Counted from the stretch's first letter, positions 50,337-60,443 are shown. The stretch: 64,000 bases of DNA from Solimonas sp. SE-A11 (GCF_030345715.1 NZ_JAUASX010000021.1:1-64000); one strand, 5' to 3'. Made by a program: numbers and translations. Notes: generated by a model not told the origin, from the sequence alone.

Positions 50337-50900
50337 CTAGACGAAGTAATTCGCCAGGCCCCTGTAGTAAACGGCGGCAGCCAGCTCGGCCTTTTCCTGC
50401 AGTCGAAAGTAGGTTTCCCACCGCATCCACCGGGGTTTCGGTGGAAAGGGCTCAGCGAGGCTCCGGCTTCCCCCGAGCCGTGCTCGCACCTTCTGCACGC
50501 GCCTCAGCGCACGATAGGTCGCGTTCTCTCTGGTGCTGGGATACGCCAGGCGCAGGCAGCGCCGGCACCTGAAGCTGTCCCCCAGATAAAGCTTGGCCGT
50601 ACGGCGCCTGCACCAGAAGCTCGGGCAGATGAACCACGGACGATGACCGCCAAGATGGCAAGCCGTGCGGTCCAAATCGATAACCTGTTGAACGGCGCGT
50701 GACTTGTCACCGGGGATTGAATCCACCTTGACGTGGTCGGTGGTGGCGGAGATCAACATGGAGACCTTGGGCGTACCCGACCATGACCATGTGGAAAGCA
50801 CCCCCGGCACCAGCCAGCCACCCTTGCTGAGCACGCGCACGTCGAGGCACCGCACCTCGTTGATGATGCCGCGTGGTTGGCCTCTGGCAACCGAAATCAT
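50337..50900 (-). CDS. Zinc-ribbon protein of integrative elements
   Basis: A protein of about 187 residues from the ATG at 50900, 16 bases after the ATPase stop. CHLGGHRPWFICPSFWCRRR and FRCRRCLRLAYPS provide a Cys4-type zinc ribbon. A long basic helix follows (RALRRVQKVRARLGGSRSL). Similar proteins occur beside AlpA genes in many islands. The role, perhaps in replication or excision, is unknown. Confidence 0.7.
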   Translation of the reverse strand: MISVARGQPRGIINEVRCLDVRVLSKGGWLVPGVLSTWSWSGTPKVSMLISATTDHVKVDSIPGDKSRAVQQVIDLDRTACHLGGHRPWFICPSFWCRRRTAKLYLGDSFRCRRCLRLAYPSTRENATYRALRRVQKVRARLGGSRSLAEPFPPKPRWMRWETYFRLQEKAELAAAVYYRGLANYFV

Positions 50901-50916
50901 TTGGCTAGCCTGACCT

Positions 50917-52533
50917 TCAAGGCACGTGGGTGGAGGAGGACGTGCAATGCGTGCGGGCATCTGTCACAAGTGTCATAGCGTCATCAGGAGTGGCTTGAGG
51001 GGTGACCGATGACGCTTGTGACGCTTGTGACGCTTGTCCGGCCATCATGCACGGGGCTGGGGCTTCTTGGCGAAGCCAGATCAGGCGCTGCTGACTGGTA
51101 CGGCCGTAGTCGAAGGTGATGCCTACGTGGCGTAGCGAGGGTCCCAGGCGCCGCAGGGCATTGGTGAGGCCTTTCGGCGACTGCGGCCAGCCCGGCAGGC
51201 TGCGCTCATCCACGCCGGCCTGTCCCTCCAGCAGGCGGAGCAATTCCAGCGTGCTGCCTTCCCAGTATCCGCGTGAGCCTATGAACCGGCGGATGGCGCG
51301 GGCCAGCGCGGAGGTTCCCAGGCCGTCCTCGATGGCGCGGGCGTTCTTGGTCATGTAGGCGTCCATGAAGGTGTCGGCTGAGTACCCTAGGGCCGGCATT
51401 CCGGCGGAGGCCCATACCGCGAAGTCGGCCATCCGCGGCAGGTTGTGTGGCTTGATCGTCTCCTTGTCGCGGATGGCGTGTGCCAGGCCGTCCAGAAGGG
51501 CGGCGAAGATGGATGGGCCAGAGGCGCGGAATTCCTCCATGACCGCAGCTTCGGTGCGCCGCTCGTGGGCGGGGATGACGGGTAGTTCGATCTGGATGCA
51601 CCGTTCGGCCAAGTCCGGGCGCCCCGCCAGTTCGTCGATGCCGTTCAGGATGAGCGGCCTCTGAAGCTCGATCAGGTTCTCGTCGTTGTCAGTGTAGAGC
51701 TTGCGCGAGGACATACCGCCGCCGTTGGCAAGCCGGCACAGCGCATCCGAGAGGTCCGGGTCTACCTTGGATAGGTTGTCCAGGGCGACCACCCAGCTCG
51801 ACTGCGCGGCCACGAGCAGGTCGCGCTCATCTTTCACTGCGCCGCGCAGCGGTACTGCAGACGGATCAACCAAGGACTTCAGGATGCGCGCCGCGGTGCT
51901 CTTGGCGCTGCCTTGCTCGCCCACCAGCAGGAGGATGGGGTAAGGGCCTTTGGGGCGCAGCGCCGCGAGCAGCCAGGCGAGGACCAGGGGACGGTCTGGC
52001 TCCGCGACATTTAGGACGCGCCATAGCGAGGCGACGTTTGGCGCGACCGGCACGGGCAGGGCAGAGGGTTTTCCGCTGCGCCGGAAGTGAACCGGCGCCT
52101 GAGACACGACCTGCCAGCCATCTCGCGTTACCACCACGGCTCTATGGGACTGATCGCCGAGGTCGATGACGATGCCCTGGCTCACCTCGCCAACACGCAG
52201 GAATACCGGCTCCTGCGGCCCGTCGAACTTGGCGGTGGCTGCCAGGGTGGTAACCGCGTCGGTCACGGCGTTGCGGTTCGCCCCCCTCTTGGTTAGCTTG
52301 TAGTAGTCGCGCCCCAGAAGCTCACGATAGGCCGCGCTCGTGATACTCACCGCCAGCCTGCCGTCTCCGGCGGGTAGGGCAGCATAGGGGTCGCCGCCCA
52401 GGTCGTGAAATAGATGATGCTGTCGTCCGATCTCTGTTAGCACCGTGGCCTGCGGGCGCGGCATCCCTTCCTCGGTGGTGGTCGCCGGGGTGCTGCTCAC
52501 CTGCGCCGGTTGTTGCTGGTCTACAGGGGTCAC
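50917..52533 (-). CDS. Island P-loop ATPase, probable primase/helicase-type replication protein
   Basis: About 538 residues from the GTG at 52533, which overlaps the stop of the preceding gene as GTGA. The Walker A motif is LLLVGEQGSAKST (residues about 202-213) and the Walker B-like strand is WVVALDNLS (about 247-255). LSDALCRLANGGGMSSRKLYTDNDE and LILNGIDELAGRPDLAERCI complete an AAA-type core of the kind seen in phage P4-like and plasmid DNA helicases. An N-terminal region of 200 residues has no recognised domain. It is likely used for excision-stage replication of the island. Confidence 0.7.
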   Translation of the reverse strand: MTPVDQQQPAQVSSTPATTTEEGMPRPQATVLTEIGRQHHLFHDLGGDPYAALPAGDGRLAVSITSAAYRELLGRDYYKLTKRGANRNAVTDAVTTLAATAKFDGPQEPVFLRVGEVSQGIVIDLGDQSHRAVVVTRDGWQVVSQAPVHFRRSGKPSALPVPVAPNVASLWRVLNVAEPDRPLVLAWLLAALRPKGPYPILLLVGEQGSAKSTAARILKSLVDPSAVPLRGAVKDERDLLVAAQSSWVVALDNLSKVDPDLSDALCRLANGGGMSSRKLYTDNDENLIELQRPLILNGIDELAGRPDLAERCIQIELPVIPAHERRTEAAVMEEFRASGPSIFAALLDGLAHAIRDKETIKPHNLPRMADFAVWASAGMPALGYSADTFMDAYMTKNARAIEDGLGTSALARAIRRFIGSRGYWEGSTLELLRLLEGQAGVDERSLPGWPQSPKGLTNALRRLGPSLRHVGITFDYGRTSQQRLIWLRQEAPAPCMMAGQASQASQASSVTPQATPDDAMTLVTDARTHCTSSSTHVP

Positions 52534-52847
52534 TTGTAGGCCCCCCAGTTCGACTCCCACACCCCACACCATTGGTTCGCCGCCGTGCGCGGCCACACGG
52601 CAATGCCGCCGGCGGTGGCCCGCGGTGGATACGCGCGGCACTGCCCCTGCTCCCAGAATGCGCAGGTATGGCATTCCGCCGCGTACAGGCCCGCCTCGAT
52701 GGTGCTTAGCGAATCGGCGCTCTCGGTCTTCGCCGCGATGCGGTCTGACAGCTTGCGGAAATTTGGCGCGCGTGCGTCAGGGTGGTGGCGGCGAGCGCCT
52801 GGCTCGTTTCGCGGAGCTGGCGGCGGCATTGATGATGGCGACATCAC
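52530..52847 (-). CDS. Small Cys-containing protein
   Basis: A 104- or 105-residue protein (GTG 52847 or ATG 52844). The second half contains AAECHTCAFWEQGQCRAYPP and ANQWCGVWES, with Cys-x2-Cys, Cys and Cys, a possible metal or Fe-S site. The gene overlaps both neighbours by a few bases. It fits the core of the element, but no function is known. Confidence 0.6.
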   Translation of the reverse strand: MMSPSSMPPPAPRNEPGARRHHPDARAPNFRKLSDRIAAKTESADSLSTIEAGLYAAECHTCAFWEQGQCRAYPPRATAGGIAVWPRTAANQWCGVWESNWGAYK

Positions 52848-53077
52848 GGCACACCGGCACGGCTCTGCTTGACCAGGCGGCAGAGATACTCGTCTACCTC
52901 ATGCTGCAGCCACCCGACGGCACCGCCGGTCAGGCGGATGGGCTTCGGGAAGCTTGAATCGTAACGCTTGGACTTCGGGTTGATCTTGTCGTAGATGGTG
53001 CTGCGGGAGAGCCGCAGGCGCGCCTCCAGATCACGGCGACGCAGGATTTTTAGCTCGGGGTGATGAGATTCAGGCAT
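52844..53077 (-). CDS. AlpA-family regulator
   Basis: A 77-residue protein with a MerR-like/excisionase HTH: ILRRRDLEARLRLSRSTIYDKI, then FPKPIRLTGGAVGWLQHEVDEYL. AlpA-type proteins activate integrase genes or act as excisionase. It is the first gene of the small core operon. Confidence 0.85.
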   Translation of the reverse strand: MPESHHPELKILRRRDLEARLRLSRSTIYDKINPKSKRYDSSFPKPIRLTGGAVGWLQHEVDEYLCRLVKQSRAGVP

Positions 53078-53156
53078 TGTCGGCTCCTTGTGGAATGGCC
53101 GACACCCAATCTATACATCGACTATAGCCGCCTCCACATCTCAGCCGGCAGAATGC

Positions 53157-54050
53157 TCACTCTGCCGGCAGGGTTCCATTTTTGGCTGCAGCATCCCATT
53201 CGCGAACCCAGTCCTCGATCTTCTTCTGGCTTTTAAGGTGCTGGCACTTTTCCAGCATGTCTCGGGCAAATTCTGCTTTGCTCTTGTATCTAGACGGATT
53301 GGCACGCCAATCGCGATAGCACTCAAACACAAACTTCTTGTCCGCAGCCTTGGGGTCTTTCTGGTGGCGCACTACGGCCGCCTCGTAAGCCATCTTGCGC
53401 CGCACCTTCTGAAACTGAGGGCTACCGTTCAACTCGGCCTGCGCATCTGCCAATGCGTTGACTGCCGAGACAACCGACGCAACGGCACCACGGCCATCAA
53501 TGCCCATGCCGGTAATTGCATTATCGATCTCTCGTAAACACGCGAACAGAAGGTGTTCTCCACGGCGTTCATCGATCACATCGGCGAGGCCTGCCTCTCT
53601 GAACTGGTCCAGAATTTGAGCTACGTAGGCGAGGATTTCCGCCTCCGTCCGGTAGGTCAAGGACAGGGACTTCGAGCAGAGGGCGATTCCAGCCTTGTCT
53701 ATAATTCGACCGTCCGCCGCCATTTCGACAACAAGCTTCTCCCACATCGATATGCTGCGCTTAAACTCCTCATATCGTGTGAGGAAATCCTGCCGATCCT
53801 TAACCTCCAACAATCGGTAGGCTTCGTGCCCGATCCGCCATAGCGCATCGGCATCTGAGTTTTCGGGGTTCCGATAAATAGGACGCCCGGCCTCGTTCAG
53901 CAGGTATCTGTTTGATGCATCCGAGTAGGTCTGAAACGGAGAGAAGCCCATGAACGGCGCCTTCTCCACCGCCACCTCGATTGCGCGCATCAGATGTTCC
54001 GCTGTCGCAACCTTCTTGGACGGTAGCTTTTGACGAGCCTTCTTCTTCAT
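53157..54050 (-). CDS. Unknown protein coupled to the ISP restriction enzyme
   Basis: A 297-residue protein, mostly helical and charged, with no signal or membrane segment. A basic start (KKKARQKLPSKK) is followed by segments such as FSPFQTYSDASNRYLLNEAG and HEAYRLLEVKDRQDFLTRYE. The last 60 residues (KSKAEFARDMLEKCQHLKSQ then IEDWVREWD) resemble C-terminal regions found in various prophage proteins. It starts only 12 bases after the restriction gene stop, so the two are co-transcribed. No function is assigned; an accessory or immunity role is possible. Confidence 0.65.
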   Translation of the reverse strand: MKKKARQKLPSKKVATAEHLMRAIEVAVEKAPFMGFSPFQTYSDASNRYLLNEAGRPIYRNPENSDADALWRIGHEAYRLLEVKDRQDFLTRYEEFKRSISMWEKLVVEMAADGRIIDKAGIALCSKSLSLTYRTEAEILAYVAQILDQFREAGLADVIDERRGEHLLFACLREIDNAITGMGIDGRGAVASVVSAVNALADAQAELNGSPQFQKVRRKMAYEAAVVRHQKDPKAADKKFVFECYRDWRANPSRYKSKAEFARDMLEKCQHLKSQKKIEDWVREWDAAAKNGTLPAE

Positions 54051-54062
54051 ACCAACGCCCTG

Positions 54063-57000
54063 TTAGCTGTTGAGGTCTCCCAACGGTGGGAGTGCCTTCA
54101 CAATCTTCATCGTCTCCAAACTTATCGTGACCACGCGCAGCAGTAATTCCAGCGGATAGCGCGGGTTCTCCATTGTTTCGGCTGCCCAGTCATTGGCGTC
54201 CCGAATAATTCCAGTGTCAGGCTCGGGCTTAACACACTGTCGCTCGATGACCCAATCAAGTGCGGACTTTCCGTTGACCACGTACTCCTGAGCCTCGGGC
54301 GGAATGCCGGTGATGGTGATGCGGCTGTTGTAATGAATTGTCGTAAGGTCTTTGTCTTTTCCTCTCTTCCCATACCTTATCTTCTCAACCCGGAAGTCCG
54401 TGTCAGTCAATGGCTTGCCACCATGCTCGATCTTTGCCCCGGGGTACATCGGCGCAGTTTCATAGTTGAGATGCAGGTCAGCTAACAACCTACCCGCGTC
54501 GGCGATTGTCCGGAAGTCCCTAGACGCTTTCACGCGGGGAATGCGCGGGAGTTCCTTGCCAAGGTTGTCTGCGTAGCGCCCGCGATAGTCTGGTGAATGC
54601 AATAGGCCGTAGACATAGTAGAAAACGTCTTCTTTGCTAATTGCCTCTCCTGAATATGCGGCCGTGAAGTGCTGAAGCCCTTCATCAGTTATCGCATCGC
54701 GGCGCTTACGTGAACGGGGCGGCGGCTTGGAGGCAAAGAGGGCCTGTTGAACGGCAACATCATCAGCAGCCTCTCCTTGTTCATCATCGTACAGATACAG
54801 TGGAAAGTTCTGTGCGCCACCATCAATCTGCAGCTCCGGTGGGCAATTCACCATCAGGGCTAGCTGTCCCTCTCCCGACCAACGCTGCTTAACCATAATG
54901 GCTCTATTGTCTACAGCCGCATCAGGGAATATTCGCGGCATCTGATATACCCTTTCGTTAAAGCGGCGGTTGTAGTAAAGCCACTGCTTACAGAATGGAC
55001 GGTAGAGGCTCTTGGTGAGACAAGACGAGTCGAATTCGTAGCGTCGATTTCTTACGAGGTCTTCTTTTAGATTAACGGTCCAGCTGATCTGGGTTGGGTC
55101 TGTGTTTATGAAGCCATTCAACTTCTCGTCACGCTCCTTCTTGGGCAGCGAGCCATACGCGTGGTCAAATCTCTCTGCCTCCGAATTAAAGAAGGCAATC
55201 ATGCGTGTGAGGTTGGTAGCAACCGCCTGCTTGGAGGGGTTATAGCACCACGCATCCCGACCTGACGCGATTCCCAGCGAGAAGTTTTCAAAAATCGCGG
55301 GGCCATCACCTTTCTTATCCCCCAGCGCAATGAAGCTGCCAAAACTGTTATCGCGTTGCTTCAGCCAGTCACCATGGATGTCCGGCGTTACCGTTCGCCA
55401 TCCTTTTACAGCGGCAATTCCTGCAATGCTGGAGTACGTCCGAATTTTCTCCAGCTTTTCTTCGCGACTAAGGTAGTCTCCAATGTCATGAAAGAAAATC
55501 TGCCCCCGCTGTGACGCAGCCGGGTTTTTAACTAGCAGAGAAATCGCGATGGGCGCGCGACTACCTCCCCCGAAAATCTTACCTCCCTCTCTCCTAGATA
55601 CCTCTCCGGACGTACGTTGGTTTCCCCGCAAGTGGAATACGTAAATCGAACTGAACTCCTCTGCCAGACATTGCCGCATGCCATCCTGAGCATTGGCATC
55701 TAAGAAGCCAGCGTTTGTTACGAAGCCTATGACGCCGCTTTCACCGATGCGGTCGCTTGCCCAGCGAATCGCGCGAATATAGCTGTCGTATAGATTTCGA
55801 ACTGAAGTCATCTGCGAACGCGCGGCATACGTAACTTCGATTCGTTGATCTAGCCCTGGGTATGCGACATTTTGATTGTTCGCGTTTGCGTCTCCTTGCC
55901 CTACAGAATAAGGAGGATTTCCAAGGATTACGCGGATGTCTAGCTTCTTCTGCCGCTTTCGGCGCTTGCTGTTATCGACCAATAGAGCGTCTACGAGGTC
56001 TTCCTTTTCGTACATTTGGAAGGTATCGGTAAGGCATATACCTTCGAACGGCTGGTAATCACCGCCTACAATTCCATGGTAGACCGCTTCGATGTTAATG
56101 GCGGCGATGTAGTACGCCAGAAGAACTATTTCGTTCGCGTGGATTTCATGCTTGTACTTGTGCGGAAGCTCCTTTGGTTGGACCAGTCCGCTTTGAAGTA
56201 GTCGTGTGATGAAAGTACCCGTTCCCGTGAACGGATCAAGAATGTGGACATCCTTGCTGCCAAGAGTTTGCCCAAACTCCGATTTAAGAATGTGCGCCAC
56301 GCTGTGGATGATGAAGTCCACTACCTCGACGGGGGTATACACAATGCCCAGCCGATCTGTCATGCGAGGAAAGGCATTACGGAAGAACTTATCGTACAGT
56401 TCGACGACGATTTTTTGCTTGCCTTCTGCGTTGTCGATGCCTTCTGCGCGCAACTTCACGCTGTCGTAGAAAGACTGCAGCGTATCCGCTTCTTTTTCCA
56501 AACGATGTTCCTGCAAGGCATCCAACACGCCTTGCATGGCCTGACTCATCGGGTTATTGCTAGCGAAGCTGTAGCCTTCAAACAGTGCGTCAAACACGGG
56601 TTTGGTTATTAAATGCTGCGCCAGCATCTCTATGATCTCAGCATCGCTGATACTGTCGTTTAGATCGTCGCGTAGCTCTGTAGAAAACTTTTCAAACGCC
56701 TCTTTCTCTCGTGAATTCGCGGGGTCTTCTAGCAGTGCGGTAATACGGTCGATATGTGTCCGAGCGATCTTGGCAATGTCGTTGGCCCAATCCTCCCAGT
56801 GGTGGCGATTGCCAACCTTGTCGACAAGCTTGGCGTATATAGCTCGCTCGATCTCGCCGATCTCGAACTGCAACTCTCCTTGGCTTTCTTTTCCAGGTGA
56901 GCGAGGGAGTTCCGCACCAATGCCGAACTGGTTGCGTCCTGCATCTTTATCTTTGGTACCACTAGTCTTGGATTGCTTCTTCTGAATCTTGTCAGTGATG

Positions 57001-59000
57001 GCGACGACTTCCATCTTCTGGACGTTAGGGCCAACCAACTCCATCTTGTTGACCATGGCATCAAAGCGATCATCGTGTGAGCGCAGAGCCTGGAGAACCT
57101 GCCAAACCACTCTATAGGTCTTGTTGTCGTTCAGCGCTTCATGAGGCTCCATTCCTGCGGGGATCACCACCGGCAGTACGACGTAGCCGCGCTTCTTACC
57201 GGGAGCGTTGCGCATTACGCGGCCCACTGACTGGACCACATCTACCTGAGAGTTGCGCGGGGAAAGAAACAGGACGGCGTCTAACGCTGGCACGTCCACT
57301 CCTTCGGAGAGGCAGCGTACGTTGCTAAGAATGCGGCACGTGTCCGCTGGTGGACTCTCTTTGAGCCATGCGAGCTTGGCTTCCTTCTCGCTGGCATTCA
57401 TCCCGCCGTCAACATGCGCAGCCTCACACGCCAGCGTTGCCATCTCTTCGTCCTCGGCAGTGCGCTGGTATTCCTCTACGACCGCCTGGAACATGCTCGC
57501 GATGTTCTTGGAACTAACCTTATGCGTCTTCGCGCCCTTCTGTACCTCGATAACCTGACAGAAAGCGACCGCACGGTGCATTGGCGTGCCGTCGTCGGTG
57601 AGGCGTTCGGTTAATCCTTGCTTGGCAAGTGCCTTCCAGCAGCCAACGATCTTTGCAGCATCATCTACCTTGAGCTGGTTGTTGTCGTCTTTAAGAAGGT
57701 TCTGCAGGCGCCGATTAACGTGTGTCTCTTCCACGGACAACACGATGACCTTGTAATCCACAAGCAAACCGCGCCTGACTGCCTCGGAGAAGGTGATTAC
57801 GTACAGTTCCTTTCCGTATAGCGCCTCATCATCCATGGAACACAGCGCCACACTATCTCTTTCAGCGCTGGCTTTTGCCGTATCACCGTAGATGCGTGGC
57901 GTGGCTGTCATGTACAGCCGTTTGGCGGCACGGATCACGGCTGCATCGTGGACTTTGACAAAATTGCTCTCGTCTTCGCTTTCGAAGGTGGCGCCGGTGG
58001 TTCTATGCGCCTCATCGCAGACGATGAGATCAAAGCTCGCCAACCCTAGCTTCTGAGCAGCGCTAATGACATCGATACTGTGGTATGTGCTGAACACCAC
58101 GCTCATGTGCTGCGCGTCGTGCCGTTTAGCTACAGCGTCCGCTAGGCGCCTAGCGTCCGTAGTTGCCGGATACTGCAGCTCGTGGCTGAGCATCTGGAAA
58201 TCGTCGTCACCGGATTTTCGCTTTTTGCCAACGTCGCTATCCGAGCACACCGCGAAGCTATGCAGTGGGGTAGTGCTCTCTTGCGTCCACTCTGTCAGCG
58301 ACTGTGAGAGCAAAGCAAGGCTCGGCACCAGGAAAAGCACACGCTTGCCAGGCCCTGCAAGTTGTTCAGCAACTTTGAGGCTAGTGAAGGTTTTGCCGGT
58401 GCCACAGGCCATGATTAGCTTGCCGCGATCCGCCTTGGCTAAGCCACCGAGGACATCTGCAACGGCGTTTTGCTGATGTGGCCGCAACGCCTTCTTCGGC
58501 TTTAGCACCGGAGCTGCGTGCTGCTGGTAGCGGGACCAGTCGATTTGGCTATTCTCTAGATCGAGCAACGTCACCAGACTGACTGGCGGCTGCTGATCTT
58601 GCACGGCGTTGCGCAAATGGCCGCTACTCTTTGTCGCAGTCAGGAATATCAGTCGATATGAATACAGCTTCTTGCTGGAGGCGGTGAAGAAGGTCGCGAA
58701 GTCATCCAACCTCAGGACTGCGTCGTCATCGTAGAATTTTGCTTGTACGGCGTGCAGTTCGCCCGAGCTGGTTTCAGCAACGAGGTCGATTCCGGCATCC
58801 GCACCTACGTCGCCCAGCCCGCGCTTTGCTGCCTGAGCACGCCATTCTTCCCAGAGCCAAACGCGGCCGCCGTACAAGTCCGCATAGAAGGGTTCGTTGA
58901 TGAGATACGCCTTCACCAGCCGCTCGAAGTAGTTTCCCTTCTCACGTTCGGAAGCAGCGCTATGCCGGAATGAGTCCAGCAGTGTGTTCAACGGAGTCAC
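54063..59000 (-). CDS. Single-chain type ISP restriction-modification enzyme
   Basis: A 1645-residue protein with, in order: an Mrr-like nuclease (Asp72 and Gln86-x-Lys88 in GIDLVAE and HAVQAKFY), an SF2 helicase (Walker A MACGTGKT 197-204, DEAH 329-332, TATPR 365-369, QSVGRVMR 590-597), a coupler, an N6-adenine methylase (LDPFTGTGTF 921-930, NPPY 1028-1031) and a C-terminal target-recognition region of about 400 residues. The order matches LlaGI/LlaBIII, which modify one strand and translocate along DNA to cut. Codons are more AT-rich than in flanking chromosomal genes, indicating transfer. The stop is 12 bases before the partner gene. Confidence 0.9.
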   Translation of the reverse strand: MTPLNTLLDSFRHSAASEREKGNYFERLVKAYLINEPFYADLYGGRVWLWEEWRAQAAKRGLGDVGADAGIDLVAETSSGELHAVQAKFYDDDAVLRLDDFATFFTASSKKLYSYRLIFLTATKSSGHLRNAVQDQQPPVSLVTLLDLENSQIDWSRYQQHAAPVLKPKKALRPHQQNAVADVLGGLAKADRGKLIMACGTGKTFTSLKVAEQLAGPGKRVLFLVPSLALLSQSLTEWTQESTTPLHSFAVCSDSDVGKKRKSGDDDFQMLSHELQYPATTDARRLADAVAKRHDAQHMSVVFSTYHSIDVISAAQKLGLASFDLIVCDEAHRTTGATFESEDESNFVKVHDAAVIRAAKRLYMTATPRIYGDTAKASAERDSVALCSMDDEALYGKELYVITFSEAVRRGLLVDYKVIVLSVEETHVNRRLQNLLKDDNNQLKVDDAAKIVGCWKALAKQGLTERLTDDGTPMHRAVAFCQVIEVQKGAKTHKVSSKNIASMFQAVVEEYQRTAEDEEMATLACEAAHVDGGMNASEKEAKLAWLKESPPADTCRILSNVRCLSEGVDVPALDAVLFLSPRNSQVDVVQSVGRVMRNAPGKKRGYVVLPVVIPAGMEPHEALNDNKTYRVVWQVLQALRSHDDRFDAMVNKMELVGPNVQKMEVVAITDKIQKKQSKTSGTKDKDAGRNQFGIGAELPRSPGKESQGELQFEIGEIERAIYAKLVDKVGNRHHWEDWANDIAKIARTHIDRITALLEDPANSREKEAFEKFSTELRDDLNDSISDAEIIEMLAQHLITKPVFDALFEGYSFASNNPMSQAMQGVLDALQEHRLEKEADTLQSFYDSVKLRAEGIDNAEGKQKIVVELYDKFFRNAFPRMTDRLGIVYTPVEVVDFIIHSVAHILKSEFGQTLGSKDVHILDPFTGTGTFITRLLQSGLVQPKELPHKYKHEIHANEIVLLAYYIAAINIEAVYHGIVGGDYQPFEGICLTDTFQMYEKEDLVDALLVDNSKRRKRQKKLDIRVILGNPPYSVGQGDANANNQNVAYPGLDQRIEVTYAARSQMTSVRNLYDSYIRAIRWASDRIGESGVIGFVTNAGFLDANAQDGMRQCLAEEFSSIYVFHLRGNQRTSGEVSRREGGKIFGGGSRAPIAISLLVKNPAASQRGQIFFHDIGDYLSREEKLEKIRTYSSIAGIAAVKGWRTVTPDIHGDWLKQRDNSFGSFIALGDKKGDGPAIFENFSLGIASGRDAWCYNPSKQAVATNLTRMIAFFNSEAERFDHAYGSLPKKERDEKLNGFINTDPTQISWTVNLKEDLVRNRRYEFDSSCLTKSLYRPFCKQWLYYNRRFNERVYQMPRIFPDAAVDNRAIMVKQRWSGEGQLALMVNCPPELQIDGGAQNFPLYLYDDEQGEAADDVAVQQALFASKPPPRSRKRRDAITDEGLQHFTAAYSGEAISKEDVFYYVYGLLHSPDYRGRYADNLGKELPRIPRVKASRDFRTIADAGRLLADLHLNYETAPMYPGAKIEHGGKPLTDTDFRVEKIRYGKRGKDKDLTTIHYNSRITITGIPPEAQEYVVNGKSALDWVIERQCVKPEPDTGIIRDANDWAAETMENPRYPLELLLRVVTISLETMKIVKALPPLGDLNS

Positions 59001-59068
59001 AGGTTCCCCTTATCAGTACCAATCACCTGCATTGAGCAGGCTTTAGCTATTCGTGCTTTACGGTCGCT

Positions 59069-60394
59069 TTAGGCCGCGCGAGCTTCCTTACCGAAGCGTC
59101 CCAGAATCACCTTTCGGCCTTCTTCGATCTGGCTCTCCACGAAGTCGGCCCACCACTGGAGCATTTCGCGCCGTGGCTCTTTCCATTCGGCCTTGTTGTA
59201 TACACCGCGAACGCCCCCCGTCTTATGGGCTAGCGACTTCTCAATCCAGTCGGAGTTGAAGCTGGCCTCGTTGAGGAGGGTCGATGCCGTCCGGCGGAAG
59301 TCGTGGATTACGAAGTCTTGCACATCTGCCTCCAACGACCGAATCACGTAGTTGAGCGTGGTCTTGCTGATCGGGCGCTTTGAGTCGTTACGGCTGGGGA
59401 AGACATATTCCGATCCACAGGCCAGCTTCTTCAGCTCTTCAAGCATGGCGATGGCCTGCCGGGGCAGGGGAACAACGTGGGCCTTATCTTTCTTCATTCT
59501 TTCCCAGGGGATTGTCCACTCCTGCGCGTCGAAATCGAATTCCTCCCACCGGGCCTCGATCAGCTCTGATTTTCGCACCATGCAGAGCATGAGTAGGTGC
59601 AGACCGAGCTTATATGCGCGGTTCATGTTGGACTGGTAGATGGCCCGCAAGAGACGGCCGATCTCCGGCGGAGTCAGCGCCACCTCGCGGCTACGTGCTA
59701 CCGCAATGTACTTTGCCTCAATGGCCGCCGCTGGGTTGAACTGGGTCTTCTGACGGGCGATGCCGTAGGCAAACAAGCGCTTCAGGATGTTTCGAGTCTG
59801 CAGTGCCATCTGGTCAGAGCCGCGGGCCTTGATTCGGTCTGTGATGTTCAGGATGTCGGTGACAGTGACCTCCCCAACCATCTTGGCCCCGATGGAGGGA
59901 ATCACGTCTTTTTCAAGCACCCGCCGGATGTTCCTGCAATCGCTGTTTGCCGGCTCGGCGACCTCCTGGAACCACCGCCATGAAAAAGCCTCCACCGTGT
60001 CGGTGCTGAGCTTGGCGGCTTCCGCAGCCCTTAGCTTGGCCGTGGCTTTGGCGCACCACCGGCTCACGAACTCCTGCGCTTGCTCGCGCACAGCCACCGG
60101 GATATCTCCTGGGATGGCATTCCCCTGGGCAAGAGCCATCGGAGAGACCCCGCGCTTTGCCAGGCTCTTGGCTGCCTCGCGCCAGGCTCGTGCCTCCGCG
60201 ATGGACCAAGTGGGGTATTCACCCAGAGTGACCTTCTCTTGCTTCCCCAGGAGCCGGTACCGCAGCCGCCAAGCCAGTGTTCCCCCCGGCATGACCTCCA
60301 CGAACAGACTTCCGCCATCAGCGACGGTGTAGGGCTCAGCCTTCGGCTTGAGGTTGCGGAGCTTTGTGTCTGCCAGCGCCATTGCGTTCTCCAT
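59069..60394 (-). CDS. int: P4-type tyrosine integrase of the island
   Basis: A 441-residue integrase with a DUF4102-type N-terminal arm-binding domain (MALADTKLRNLKPKAEPYTV), a core-binding domain, and catalytic residues Arg274, His364, Arg367, His390 and Tyr399 (CMVRKSELIEARW, HDFRRTAS, SLAHKTGG, VYNKAEW). It lies 208 bases from the right attachment repeat, which fits the mnmE target. An ATG at 60382 may be the true start. Confidence 0.92.
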   Translation of the reverse strand: MENAMALADTKLRNLKPKAEPYTVADGGSLFVEVMPGGTLAWRLRYRLLGKQEKVTLGEYPTWSIAEARAWREAAKSLAKRGVSPMALAQGNAIPGDIPVAVREQAQEFVSRWCAKATAKLRAAEAAKLSTDTVEAFSWRWFQEVAEPANSDCRNIRRVLEKDVIPSIGAKMVGEVTVTDILNITDRIKARGSDQMALQTRNILKRLFAYGIARQKTQFNPAAAIEAKYIAVARSREVALTPPEIGRLLRAIYQSNMNRAYKLGLHLLMLCMVRKSELIEARWEEFDFDAQEWTIPWERMKKDKAHVVPLPRQAIAMLEELKKLACGSEYVFPSRNDSKRPISKTTLNYVIRSLEADVQDFVIHDFRRTASTLLNEASFNSDWIEKSLAHKTGGVRGVYNKAEWKEPRREMLQWWADFVESQIEEGRKVILGRFGKEARAA

Positions 60395-60443
60395 GATGAT
60401 GTTCCCATGACCTACGGAGTAGAAATCGACTTACGGTGAGATT

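Noticed and set aside
50917-52674. A longer 585-codon reading of the island ATPase gene
   Set aside because: The first 47 codons overlap the preceding gene out of frame; the GTG at 52533 gives the usual 4-base overlap.
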